Shown here: in pieces, positions 37,373-50,416 of the stretch | Layout: every line of letters begins with the position of its first letter | Numbering within the stretch: the stretch's first letter is position 1 | Assembly (NCBI GenBank): GCA_022826705.1 | Contig: JAJDUJ010000017.1 | Span: 1-64,000 of the forward strand | Length of the DNA stretch: 64,000 nt | Direction: 5' to 3' | DNA from: Acidimicrobiia bacterium | GTDB lineage: Bacteria > Actinomycetota > Acidimicrobiia > Acidimicrobiales > Bin134 | The notes under the pieces: generated by a model | Database searches by the model: none | Seen by the model: the letters and a program-made list of their open reading frames with translations, nothing else | Told to the model about the DNA's origin: nothing | Made by a program: the position numbers and the translations under genes

Positions 37373-38593
37373 ATGGAGTTCGGAATTTTCGTAAACGGCT
37401 ACATCCCTGGGCCAGCAGCCCACGACACCGAAGCCGAGCACACTGCCTTGATGCGGGAGGCCCACTACGTCATCACCGCTGACAAGTACAACTGGAAGTA
37501 CGCCTGGTTCGGCGAGCACCACTGCCTCACTGAGTACAGCCACATGTCGGCGCCAGCGCCGGTCATGGGCTACGTGGCCGCCAAAACCGATCGCATCCAT
37601 CTCTCCACCGGCATCACCAGCCTGCCGACGGCCAAGGAACACCCGGTCCGCATTGCCGAGCGGGCTGCAATGCTCGACCACGTCACCGAGAACCGCTTTG
37701 AGTTTGGCACCGGGCGAGGTGCGGGCAGCCATGAAGTGGCCACCTTCGGCGGGCTGACCCCGCCCGAAACCAAGTCGATGTGGGATGAGGTAATCCGCGA
37801 GATCCCCCGTATGTGGGAGCAGCGTGACTACTGCTTCGAGGGCGAGCACTTCTCGGTGCCCAAGCCCCACAACGTGCTGCCCAAGCCGCACGGCCACGGC
37901 CATCCCCCCATCTGGGTGGCGTGCGGCAACCCGCCTACCTTCGCCAAGGCCGGGTCGCTGGGCATAGGCGCCATCGCCTTCAACTTCGAGCCCATCTTCA
38001 ACCTCAAGGGCCGCATCGACGCCTACAAGGAAGCCATCCAAAGCCCGGTGGAGCAGATCGGCCAGTTCAAGAACGACAACGTGATGATGACCAACGCCGT
38101 CATCTGCCTGGAAGACCGGGAACGAGCCCGCGAGATCGCCAAAGCCAAAGGGCGGGGCTACCTGGTCACGATGGTGAACCTCTACCACGACACCATGCCC
38201 AAGTCTCCCGACGCCATCACCTGGCCTTCTGCGCCCAACCAGATCGAGTGGACCGACGAGATACTCGACGGGGCCATTGCCGGCGGCTACATGCTGTGCG
38301 GCAATGCCGAAGAGGTCTGCGAACAGGTGGCCCGCTATCAGACGGTCGGCTGCGATCAAGTGGTGTTCGGCCTGCCCGGCGAGGGCATGGAGCATGATGA
38401 GATCGACGAGATGCTCGAAGTGTTCGGCACCAAGGTCATCCCGGAGTACGACCCCGACCCGATCCACTCCACCGACCGCTATCGGGCGACCGCCCAGCGT
38501 CGGTATCCCGACTTCGAATTCCCGCTGCCCGATGGCATCGACGTGGAGCTGATCCCCGACACCGCCATATTGCCCCTGGGCCACGGTAAATAG
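37373..38593 (+). CDS. Luciferase-like (LLM class) flavin-dependent oxidoreductase
   Basis: A 406-aa TIM-barrel with FGIFVNGYIPGP at the start, WFGEHHCLTEYS, LSTGITSLP, HPVRIAERAAMLDHVTENRFEFGTGRG and PPIWVACGNP, all typical of bacterial luciferase-family monooxygenases using reduced FMN. The substrate is unknown. GGAGGAG stands 6 nt before ATG 37373, a strong ribosome site. The TetR gene follows 26 nt downstream, suggesting a self-regulated two-gene unit. Confidence 0.9.
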   Translation: MEFGIFVNGYIPGPAAHDTEAEHTALMREAHYVITADKYNWKYAWFGEHHCLTEYSHMSAPAPVMGYVAAKTDRIHLSTGITSLPTAKEHPVRIAERAAMLDHVTENRFEFGTGRGAGSHEVATFGGLTPPETKSMWDEVIREIPRMWEQRDYCFEGEHFSVPKPHNVLPKPHGHGHPPIWVACGNPPTFAKAGSLGIGAIAFNFEPIFNLKGRIDAYKEAIQSPVEQIGQFKNDNVMMTNAVICLEDRERAREIAKAKGRGYLVTMVNLYHDTMPKSPDAITWPSAPNQIEWTDEILDGAIAGGYMLCGNAEEVCEQVARYQTVGCDQVVFGLPGEGMEHDEIDEMLEVFGTKVIPEYDPDPIHSTDRYRATAQRRYPDFEFPLPDGIDVELIPDTAILPLGHGK

Positions 38594-38619
38594 CCCAAAC
38601 GACTCGAGGAACAGCGGCT

Positions 38620-39282
38620 GTGCCCCGCGACGCCACCGAAACCCGAGCCCGACTCATCGCCGAAGCCGAGCGCCTGTTCGCCGAGCAGGGCATCTGGAAG
38701 GTGCGGGTTCAAGACATCGTGGCCGCCGCCGGGCAAAAGAACAGCTCGGCGCTCTCCTACCACTTCGGGTCCCGTAGCGGGGTGCTCGACGCCATCTTGC
38801 GAGAGCACGGTGAGCCCATCGACCAAGACCGGGGTGAGGTGTGGGCTTCGTTGGATGACGATCACACTCCCGCTCTTATCGAGGCGCTGGTCCAACCTCT
38901 CACCCACCGGTTGGCCACCGACAGCGGTCGGTGCTACCTGCGGATCGTGGCCCAGCTCAGCGCAGACTTCAGTCGCTGGGATTTCGATCCCACCCACGTG
39001 CCGGCAAACCTCAACGCCATCTTGAGGCTGTTGCGAGACCGCTCATCGGCCACCGACAAGGCCCAGCGAGACGAGCGGGTTCTGGGCATGATCCAGCTGA
39101 TGACCGCCTCGCTGGCCGAGCGGGCCCGCCGCATCGAAGCAGGCGATCCCTTGGCCACTCAAGACCACGTGTATGCCGTCAATCTGGTGGACATGTTGAC
39201 CGGGATCATTGAGGCACCTTCTCAGGCCGCGGTCACAACCGCGCCCCAACCTGCTCTGATGCATCGCCGACCGTCTCAATAG
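38620..39282 (+). CDS. TetR-family transcriptional regulator
   Basis: At 220 aa it has an N-terminal HTH: ATETRARLIAEAERLFAEQG and KVRVQDIVAAAGQKNSSALSYHFGSRSGVLDAIL, the last part being the recognition helix with YHFGS. The helical C-terminal domain would bind a ligand. GTG 38620 starts VPRDATETRARL. Co-directional with the luciferase-like gene, whose upstream palindrome is its most likely operator. Confidence 0.9.
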   Translation: MPRDATETRARLIAEAERLFAEQGIWKVRVQDIVAAAGQKNSSALSYHFGSRSGVLDAILREHGEPIDQDRGEVWASLDDDHTPALIEALVQPLTHRLATDSGRCYLRIVAQLSADFSRWDFDPTHVPANLNAILRLLRDRSSATDKAQRDERVLGMIQLMTASLAERARRIEAGDPLATQDHVYAVNLVDMLTGIIEAPSQAAVTTAPQPALMHRRPSQ

Positions 39283-39296
39283 GCCATGCTTTGGGC

Positions 39297-40010
39297 ATGA
39301 ACCGATTTGAAGACAAGATCGCCATAGTCACTGGCGCGGCTTCCGGCATCGGACGGGCCACTGCCGACCGCCTGCGCTCTGAGGGCGGCACCGTGGTGGG
39401 CATCGACCGAGACCCGGTTGATGACGTTGACCTGGCCATCCAACTCGACCTGCTCGACCTCGAAGCCATCGCTCCCACCGTCGCCCAGGTAGTGGATGCC
39501 TACGGTCGCATCGACGTGTTGTGCAACATCGCCGGCATCGGCCATTTCGCCCGTGATGAGGACGAGACCCCGGAGGCATGGAACCGGGTGATCGGCGTGA
39601 ACCTCACCGGTACGTTCTTCATGTCCCAGGCCTGCTTGCCCCACTTGCTCGAGTCCGAGGGCAACATCGTCAACACCGCCTCCACCGCCGGCACCAACGC
39701 CCAGCCGTGGAGTTCCGTCTACTCGGCCTCCAAGGGCGGGGTGATCGCCCTCACCCAGACCATGGCCATCACCAACGGGCGGTCGGGAATCCGGGTCAAC
39801 TGCATCGCCCCCGGGGGTGTTGAGACCCCGATCGCCGGGCAGTTCACCGTACCGGAAGGCGTCGACCTCACCATCATGGACCGGATCCTCCCCTTCCACC
39901 GCCCAGCCCAACCCTTTGAGCTGGCCGCAGCGTTCGCCTTTTTGGCCAGCGATGATGCCAGTTACTGCAACGGCATTGTTCTCCGAGTCGACGGAGGTAT
40001 GCAGACATGA
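39297..40010 (+). CDS. Short-chain dehydrogenase/reductase
   Basis: The 237-aa classical SDR has GAASGIGRATA near residue 12, CNIAGIG (NAG-like), catalytic Ser in NTASTAGT, YSASKGG with Tyr and Lys, and IAPGGVETP. The C terminus is FLASDDASYCNGIVLRVDGG. I start at ATG 39297, two codons inside a TTG-started frame. It lies 14 nt behind the TetR gene, so it may belong to the same unit as the CoA transferase that follows. Confidence 0.92.
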   Translation: MNRFEDKIAIVTGAASGIGRATADRLRSEGGTVVGIDRDPVDDVDLAIQLDLLDLEAIAPTVAQVVDAYGRIDVLCNIAGIGHFARDEDETPEAWNRVIGVNLTGTFFMSQACLPHLLESEGNIVNTASTAGTNAQPWSSVYSASKGGVIALTQTMAITNGRSGIRVNCIAPGGVETPIAGQFTVPEGVDLTIMDRILPFHRPAQPFELAAAFAFLASDDASYCNGIVLRVDGGMQT

Positions 40011-40062
40011 CCTGCCCGGCAGCCGTCCACCGCCTTCTCCCGATCAAACGAGGTACGCAACC

Positions 40063-41295
40063 ATGAGCCACCCCGCTCCCCCGCTTGCTGGTGTCCGGGT
40101 CATCGAGAGTTCCCTTCTCGGCCCCGGCTTCTTGACCACGTTCTTGTCCGACATGGGTGCTGACGTCATCAAGGTCGAACCTCCCCAAGGTGACTACATC
40201 CGCCAGATGACCTGGCCCATCGTCAACGGGGTGTCGTTGCTGCATTTGCACACCCATCGGGGCAAGCGCAGCATCGTGCTCGATCTGCGCCAACCCGAGG
40301 GCGTGGAGCTCTATCTGGATCTAGCTCGCAATGCCGACGCGGTGGTGGAGGCCATGAGGCCCGGCGCCCTGGAACGGCGGGGTTTGGGCTATGAGCAGTT
40401 GAAGGAAGTCAACCCCCAGATCGTGTTTGCCACCATCAGCGGCTATGGGATGACCGGCCCGTACAAGGACATGCCCAGCCACGGTATCGCCTACGACACC
40501 TGGGCCGGTCTGATCCCCCCCGCCTATGACGACGACGGCTTTTGCCGCATCCCGGAGATGCCCAACATAGGCATCAACATCGCCCCCCTCATTGGCGCAC
40601 TCGCGGTGTGTGCCGGGATCATTCGGGCTCGGGACACCGGCGAGGGCTGTCGGCTCGAGCTGGCTCAGTCCGACGCGGCCGCCTACATGGACTGGTACCG
40701 CATCGAAACCTGGAAGGCCTACGAGCGTCCCGAAGACGAGGTCACCGGCAACCCGTCCGACGACTATGAGCGTCGGGCCCCGGGGTTGGCCGGCATGTGG
40801 GAGGGCGTTCGCTATCAGATGTATGAGTCCTCCGACGGTCACGTGCTGTTCATGGCTTCTGAACAGGCGTTTTGGAAGAACTTCTGCGAGGCGCTGGACC
40901 GCATGGACCTGTTCGACCGCTGGCCGGGATCAAAGTACGCCGACCACGCTCGGGGAAACCTCGAGATGCAGCGGGAGTTGCGGGACATCTTCCGCACCAA
41001 GACCAGCGCCGAATGGCTGGAGTTCGGCGACCGGGTGAACACGCCCATCGCCCCGGTGAACAACGCCAAGAACGTGGTGGACGACCCCCAGTTCCAAGAC
41101 CGCCTTCCGCTGTTCACCACCGAGCAGGTGGGTTGTGAGCAGCTCCCCCTTCCGGTCAAGTTCTTCGACGAGGAACTCCCCATTCCCACCCACGCCCCCA
41201 CCGTCGGCCAGCAAACCGACGAGGTGCTCAGCGAGGTGTTGGGATTGGACAACGACCGACTCGCCGCGTTGCGGGACCAAGGCATTCTTGGATGA
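40063..41295 (+). CDS. CaiB/BaiF (family III) CoA transferase
   Basis: ATG 40063 gives 410 aa. GVRVIESSLLGPGFLTTFLSDMGADVIKVEPPQGDYIR is the typical opening, followed by RGKRSIVLDLRQPEG and FATISGYGMTGPY; the catalytic Asp is probably in LELAQSDAAAYMD. Family III transferases move CoA between acyl-CoA and free acids (formyl, carnitine, succinate types). Which acid is used is not visible. Together with the SDR and thiolase-type genes in the area it fits aliphatic acid degradation. Confidence 0.9.
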   Translation: MSHPAPPLAGVRVIESSLLGPGFLTTFLSDMGADVIKVEPPQGDYIRQMTWPIVNGVSLLHLHTHRGKRSIVLDLRQPEGVELYLDLARNADAVVEAMRPGALERRGLGYEQLKEVNPQIVFATISGYGMTGPYKDMPSHGIAYDTWAGLIPPAYDDDGFCRIPEMPNIGINIAPLIGALAVCAGIIRARDTGEGCRLELAQSDAAAYMDWYRIETWKAYERPEDEVTGNPSDDYERRAPGLAGMWEGVRYQMYESSDGHVLFMASEQAFWKNFCEALDRMDLFDRWPGSKYADHARGNLEMQRELRDIFRTKTSAEWLEFGDRVNTPIAPVNNAKNVVDDPQFQDRLPLFTTEQVGCEQLPLPVKFFDEELPIPTHAPTVGQQTDEVLSEVLGLDNDRLAALRDQGILG

Positions 41296-42095
41296 CCGAG
41301 CCCAGCTCGTCCGATGCAGTAGCCGCTGACCTCCTCGACGAAGCCGTAGAGCTGGCCCGAGAAGCCGGGCGGCTAACACTGAGGTGGTTCTCCGACCATG
41401 AGCTTTCGGTGCTGCGCAAGGACGACGGGTCACCGGTAACCGAAGCCGACAAGGCCGCGGAGGCCTTCCTCCGAGAGGCTTTGGCCAAAAGGTTCCCCGA
41501 CGATGCGGTGATTGGAGAGGAATACCCCGAAGAGCAGGGCACATCGGGACGAACTTGGGTGATCGACCCCATCGACGGCACCCGCAGCTTCGTCCGCGGT
41601 GTGCCCCTGTACACCACTTTGCTGGCCCTTATCGATCAGCATGGGCCCTCCATTGGCGTCGCCGCCGTCCCCCCACTCGATGAAGCAGTGTGGGCTGGCC
41701 GAGGCCTGGGTTGCCACCACAACGGCCGCCGCTGCCAAGTGAGCGCCCAAAACGAGCTAAGCCGGTCGTACTTGAGCACATCTGGAACCGAATGGTGGCC
41801 CGAAGGCGCTTTCGATCGAGTCAGGCAAACCCGCGACCGAGAGAGCCGAACAGGTCCCCGAGTACGCACCTGGGGCGACGGCTACGGCTACGTGCTGGTA
41901 GCCACCGGTCGCGTCGACGCCATGATCGACCCCGGTCTCAATCTTTGGGACATCGCCCCCATGCTGGTAATCATCCCCGAAGCCGGTGGCCAAATCACCC
42001 AATGGAACGGCACCAGCACCCCATCCGCCGGTGACTGGCTGGCCACCAACGGACACTTCCACGAAGAACTCCGCGTTCTCCTCAACAACGGCTAG
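41292..42095 (+). CDS. hisN: Inositol monophosphatase-family phosphatase, HisN-like histidinol-phosphatase
   Basis: The 267-aa protein has the Mg2+-binding motifs GEEYPEE, WVIDPIDGTRSFVRGVPLYTTLLAL and GLNLWDIAPMLVIIPEAGG. The form DPIDGTRSFVRG rather than DPLDGTTNF is the variant seen in actinobacterial HisN histidinol-phosphatases. ATG 41292 overlaps the CoA transferase stop (ATGA). An inositol or other sugar phosphatase role cannot be ruled out. Confidence 0.82.
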   Translation: MTEPSSSDAVAADLLDEAVELAREAGRLTLRWFSDHELSVLRKDDGSPVTEADKAAEAFLREALAKRFPDDAVIGEEYPEEQGTSGRTWVIDPIDGTRSFVRGVPLYTTLLALIDQHGPSIGVAAVPPLDEAVWAGRGLGCHHNGRRCQVSAQNELSRSYLSTSGTEWWPEGAFDRVRQTRDRESRTGPRVRTWGDGYGYVLVATGRVDAMIDPGLNLWDIAPMLVIIPEAGGQITQWNGTSTPSAGDWLATNGHFHEELRVLLNNG

Positions 42096-43066
42096 GCCCC
42101 GGCAAACTCCTCACAGACCACCCCTTGCCCTTCCAGCACTCCTAGAAACTCAGCCGCGTCCACAATCTCCGACAACCCCACCACGCCAGTTCCATCAACC
42201 TTTCCCGACCCGATCAACTCCAGAGCGCTCACCACCACCGACGAAGCCACAAACCCCGGCGCCCCTGAAGCCCCCAGAATCCGCCCCGCCCAAGCACCAT
42301 CTCTCTGCCCCCGCACCTCCACGCGCACCGCACCCAGCTTCCCCTCCGGATGCGGGGGCCGCAGCATTGGCAACCAGGAGGAAAAACGATCCCTCCGAGT
42401 AGCTGCCATGCGGGCCGTGATCCGATCCGCCCTGCTGAACTTCCGAACCAGCAGCATCGGATCGGGCAATGCGGCCCGATAGCAGTCCGCCGCGTCTACC
42501 GGGCTTGGAAACCAGCAGAGTTCCCGCCCCGAGCCGCCCGGCCGCTGCTTCCAACCACCCCGCCATTCCAACGCCAGAGAGCTCAATGCCCGGTGATGCT
42601 GCCGGGCGCAATCCGGCCCCCCAGTGCCGAACTTGGCGACGTGAACCTCGGTCACCCGTTCGAGCTCCGCGGCCGCTCGAACGGCGAGCACATCGCTCAG
42701 CCCGGGGGCCATGCCCACTCCGGCAACCACCAGCGAGCCCTGTTGTCGAACCGCGCCATTCATGCCCAGCATCCGCCTCACATCAGAAACCGAGTCAGAG
42801 GTGGCCAGCACCACCCGCCCCTGGTTGAGAAGCCGACGCGCCAGTCGGGCCTGGGTGCCTGACGCGGTAGCCAGAACCACCACATCGGCCGGATCATCCA
42901 GGCTTCCCACGGTCACCGGAGGCCCATGTTTCTCAGCCAAGTGCCAGGCCCGATCGGGGTTTCGGTCGATCACAGCCATCCGGTTGACGGGGATCGAAGG
43001 CGAGCCAACCAAGTGCTTCACCACTCCGGCGCCGACCACGCCCGCGCCAACTATCAAGATGTCCAT
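42092..43066 (-). CDS. Saccharopine dehydrogenase-like NAD(P)-binding protein
   Basis: Start ATG 43066 gives 324 aa, opening with MDILIVGAGVVGAGVVKHL, a Rossmann dinucleotide loop. AVIDRNPDRA ends the second strand with an acidic residue favouring NAD, and VVLATASGTQARLARRLLNQGRVVLAT, GVGMAPGLSDVLAVRAA and GAPGFVASSVV are like saccharopine reductase-type proteins. Substrate unknown. Its 3' end overlaps hisN by 4 bp in convergent direction. Confidence 0.75.
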   Translation of the reverse strand: MDILIVGAGVVGAGVVKHLVGSPSIPVNRMAVIDRNPDRAWHLAEKHGPPVTVGSLDDPADVVVLATASGTQARLARRLLNQGRVVLATSDSVSDVRRMLGMNGAVRQQGSLVVAGVGMAPGLSDVLAVRAAAELERVTEVHVAKFGTGGPDCARQHHRALSSLALEWRGGWKQRPGGSGRELCWFPSPVDAADCYRAALPDPMLLVRKFSRADRITARMAATRRDRFSSWLPMLRPPHPEGKLGAVRVEVRGQRDGAWAGRILGASGAPGFVASSVVVSALELIGSGKVDGTGVVGLSEIVDAAEFLGVLEGQGVVCEEFAGA

Positions 43067-43091
43067 ACGGCTCAGATAGAGCAGTTCAGAG

Positions 43092-43232
43092 TCAGCTGCT
43101 GCCGCTGATCTGGCGCCAACCGCCCGACTGAGGCGGGACGCCCCCGGTTCCCCGAGCACGCAAAATGGCAGCGATGGCAGCCGCCCCTGCCAGAGCAACC
43201 AGCGCTCTTCGCAGAATCTTCACGACACCCAT
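43092..43232 (-). CDS. Small single-helix membrane protein
   Basis: A 46-codon frame from ATG 43232 reads MGVVKILRRALVALAGAAAIAAIL, then RARGTGGVPPQSGGWRQISGSS. The basic start followed by one membrane helix and a short polar tail looks like the tiny DLW-39 proteins that lie next to gyrA/tRNA-Ile in actinobacteria, but the DLW motif is not present. It lies between tRNA-Ile and the dehydrogenase-like gene on the same strand. Evidence is composition and place only. Confidence 0.5.
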   Translation of the reverse strand: MGVVKILRRALVALAGAAAIAAILRARGTGGVPPQSGGWRQISGSS

Positions 43233-43277
43233 CCTAACGAACCCCCTCAACGGTGCAACCGGGGAAAGTCACCAACG

Positions 43278-43351
<74 letters not shown>

Positions 43352-43373
43352 AATGCCAAACCGAGTGGACAGC

Positions 43374-43907
43374 CTACTTACGGGGGTTCCAGGCAGGCCA
43401 ACGAAATCGGCGAGGCCGAGTCCGGGGCCGTTGCCGAGCCGTCTCCTCCTCGATGACAGTGACCCTCATTCCGCCGGTCAGATCACTGATGAGGTTGAAC
43501 AGCACACACAGCAAGACGTTGAAGAATGTGCCCGCCACCACCAACACCAACCCGCCTATGGCGAAGCCGCGGAATATCTGGCTGGCGTTGAACTTGAACT
43601 CTTGCAAGGCGAACAGCTCCTCGATGAACGACTCGGTGTCGTCCACGGTGCCCGAGCCCACCGCAATGCTCCACAGCATCACGCCGGCCAGCATCACGAT
43701 CACCCAGAGGCACATGTAGAAGATCAACGAGATCTTCAACACCGACCAGGGCTCGATGTGCCGGATCACCCGGCGCACCTTGCGGGCCTGCAATCGCACA
43801 GCCCTCCGGTACTCCCTCGGGGTCACCTTGACCGGTTGGCGCGCCACTGCCTGGCTGGGCAACGGTGCAGCAGAGGGGTCGCTCACCCGACCGGGGTCGA
43901 TGGACAC
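43374..43907 (-). CDS. DUF3566-family membrane protein
   Basis: The 177-aa protein has a basic region (YRRAVRLQARKVRRVIRHIEPWSVLKIS), then two membrane helices (IFYMCLWVIVMLAGVMLW and GFAIGGLVLVVAGTFFNVLLCVLFNLI) with ESFIEELFAL between. The C terminus GGMRVTVIEEE is the typical DUF3566 ending. The family is always near gyrA in actinobacteria (Rv0007 in M. tuberculosis); the molecular role is unknown. GTG 43907 overlaps the upstream TadE-like gene by 25 bp; a later start is possible. Confidence 0.87.
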   Translation of the reverse strand: MSIDPGRVSDPSAAPLPSQAVARQPVKVTPREYRRAVRLQARKVRRVIRHIEPWSVLKISLIFYMCLWVIVMLAGVMLWSIAVGSGTVDDTESFIEELFALQEFKFNASQIFRGFAIGGLVLVVAGTFFNVLLCVLFNLISDLTGGMRVTVIEEETARQRPRTRPRRFRWPAWNPRK

Positions 43908-44248
43908 GCCCCGAAGTGTAAGGGATCGTCGGTGTCAATTAATTGGCACCACCACCCGATTGGTCGGAACTCTGCTCTGGCTGTCGCCAGTGAACCGTCG
44001 CGGCGCACGACCACCTCGGTTTCAAAGCCCTCTTGCACCATCGAAACCAGCGTCGCCCGGTTGGCCGCCGCGGTGGCTCGAGCAGCCTGAGGGTCGGCCG
44101 CCGCGGCCATTGCCACCGTATCGGCGATTGCTGTCGCCCGAGCCCGGCGAACCCCGTCAGCACCGAGTTGGCCCAACAGCAGGATTGCCATCCCGATCAC
44201 CGCCAGCATCCCAACGCCCAGCACCGAAATCGATCCCCTCTCGTCCAT
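43883..44248 (-). CDS. TadE/TadG-like membrane protein
   Basis: The 121-aa protein has a short positive start, then one membrane helix (ERGSISVLGVGMLAVIGMAILLLGQL), ADGVRRARATAIADTVAMAAAADP and a soluble tail. The ERGSI-helix-RARAxAxADxxALAAA pattern is that of TadE/Rv3655c-like pilus-assembly proteins. No other Tad genes are near, so its position between gyrA and the DUF3566 gene is unusual. Its role cannot be told. Confidence 0.7.
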   Translation of the reverse strand: MDERGSISVLGVGMLAVIGMAILLLGQLGADGVRRARATAIADTVAMAAAADPQAARATAAANRATLVSMVQEGFETEVVVRRDGSLATARAEFRPIGWWCQLIDTDDPLHFGACPSTPVG

Positions 44249-44297
44249 CGCACTTCTCCGCTGTCATGTCTGGGGGGAAGCTTCGGCGAGTAGGAGA

Positions 44298-46763
<2,466 letters not shown>

Positions 46764-46778
46764 AGGAGTCCTTTGCGC

Positions 46779-48773
<1,995 letters not shown>

Positions 48774-48948
48774 CTAGCTTTTCTGCCCTGCTAGACGGGC
48801 TATATGGGCGGGTAGGACGGTCGTTCTTGCGGGTTCGTTCGCCTCGCGATCAAACCAGCTGAATGCACTGCCTCCGATAGGGAAATTCTACCAGTTTTGA
48901 GTGTCCATTTGACTCACCGGAGAGCCTGTTGCCGGCCTTCTGTGCCAA

Positions 48949-49287
48949 TCATCCAGGGCGGACTCTGACAGTCAGAGATGTGACCGCTTCTTCCTTCGCG
49001 ATGGCGTTGATTCGACCGATGAGCTCATTGCTGAAAAACCTCATTTCGGTGGCCCATGCAGGGTCATCCACGGCTACCACCAGCTCTCCGTCCACCAGTC
49101 GCACCGGCGACGAGTGGGCCGCCATCACCGAGCCGACCAGATCCTCCCACGCGGCAAAGACCATCTTCAGCACCTGGGACCGCGGCACCCTCAGCCGCGA
49201 GGCAACCTGATCGAGCGCCTCGCTCAGCCGTCTGGGTCCCGACCGATTGGGCAAGGGTTCCCACCCCATCGCCTCAGTCTGCCTCAT
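48949..49287 (-). CDS. dciA: DciA/DUF721-family protein
   Basis: Start ATG 49287 gives 112 aa; it lies 16 nt beyond the recF stop. The core is RRLSEALDQVASRLRVPRSQVLKMVFAAWEDLVGSVMAAHSSPVRLVDGELVVAVDDPAWATEMRF, the typical KH-like fold of DUF721. DciA is the ancestral loader/operator of the replicative helicase DnaB in bacteria without DnaC, so its position beside dnaA, dnaN and recF is functional. An earlier in-frame ATG overlapping recF exists. Confidence 0.87.
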   Translation of the reverse strand: MRQTEAMGWEPLPNRSGPRRLSEALDQVASRLRVPRSQVLKMVFAAWEDLVGSVMAAHSSPVRLVDGELVVAVDDPAWATEMRFFSNELIGRINAIAKEEAVTSLTVRVRPG

Positions 49288-49303
49288 TCCGTGGTCGCAA
49301 ACG

Positions 49304-50389
49304 TCACGTCTCACGGATGACTTGGCCGCCCACTACTCGAAATCGGGCGTTGTACGTGAGATCAGACGGCAGTGTGCCGGCCGTGGTCAACAGCGTCTGT
49401 TCAGATTGCAGTGCTTCTAGAACACCCTTCGATCTCTCCGGGTCCAGTTCCGAGAACACGTCGTCCAACAACAGCAGGGGAAACTGACCAGCCGTTTCCG
49501 CCAACTCCCGGTGTACGGCCAACCGCAGCGCCAACGCCAGCGATCGCTGCTCGCCTTGGGAAGCGTGCGTGCGAGCCGGCTGGCCGGCAAGAGCCACCAA
49601 CACGTCGTCCCGGTGAGGGCCCACTGTGGTTGCCCCTCGGCGGAGGTCTTCTCGTCGGACCCGGCCCAAGGCCTCGCTCAGCTCTCCGGGTGACCAAACT
49701 GACTCATAAGTCAAGCTCACGGGGGTCGGCTTGACCGCTATGTCTTCATAGGCCGCAGCCATCTTGGGCTCGAGGTTTGCCACCAGGCTCCTTCGGGCAT
49801 CGGCCAGCCGCTCCCCCACATCGGCAAGTTTTTCGTCCCACACGTCCAGTGTCACCGCCACCTCTGAGCTGAGTTGGCCTCCTGATTGGCGCAGCAGGGC
49901 GTTCCGCTGACGCAAGATGCTCTCCAAGTCCGCCCTAGCCGCATCGAGGCGAGGGTCGATCTGGCTCAGTGCATCGTCAATGAATCGGCGCCGCTCTCCA
50001 GGCCCACCCTTGAGCAGCGCCAGATCGTCGGGCATGAAAACAGACACGGGAACAAGACCGAGCAGTTCTCGGCGACGCACCTTTTGGCGGTTGACCTGGA
50101 ACTGAGAGCGACCGGTAGATCTGAGCGCGGCCTCAAGCAGAACTTCCCGTTGGTCGGCAACCATCTCCCCTCGCACCACCGCCTCGGTGACGTCTGCCCT
50201 AGTCCGGATCATCGAGTCTGCGGCTTTGACACGAAACGACGACATCGTGGCCAGGTAATAGACGGCCTCCAGAAGATTGGTCTTGCCCTCGCCGTTGAGT
50301 CCCACAAACAGACTGGTTCCCGCAGGCAGCTCCAGATCGAGATGGGAATAGTTGCGAAAATCCGCTAGCCAGAGCCGTCGAAGGCGCAC
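49304..50389 (-). CDS. recF: DNA replication and repair protein RecF
   Basis: The 361-aa SMC-like ATPase starts at GTG 50389 with RLRRLWLADFRNYSHLDLELPAG. Walker A is GLNGEGKTNLLEA, the signature SQGEQRSLALALRLA, and Walker B LLLDDVFSELD. RecF marks gaps and loads RecA with RecO and RecR (recR is at 2.6 kb here). Gap to dnaN is 27 bp. Confidence 0.96.
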   Translation of the reverse strand: MRLRRLWLADFRNYSHLDLELPAGTSLFVGLNGEGKTNLLEAVYYLATMSSFRVKAADSMIRTRADVTEAVVRGEMVADQREVLLEAALRSTGRSQFQVNRQKVRRRELLGLVPVSVFMPDDLALLKGGPGERRRFIDDALSQIDPRLDAARADLESILRQRNALLRQSGGQLSSEVAVTLDVWDEKLADVGERLADARRSLVANLEPKMAAAYEDIAVKPTPVSLTYESVWSPGELSEALGRVRREDLRRGATTVGPHRDDVLVALAGQPARTHASQGEQRSLALALRLAVHRELAETAGQFPLLLLDDVFSELDPERSKGVLEALQSEQTLLTTAGTLPSDLTYNARFRVVGGQVIRET

Positions 50390-50416
50390 GCGCTGTCCAA
50401 TTGACGCAAGCGGGGC

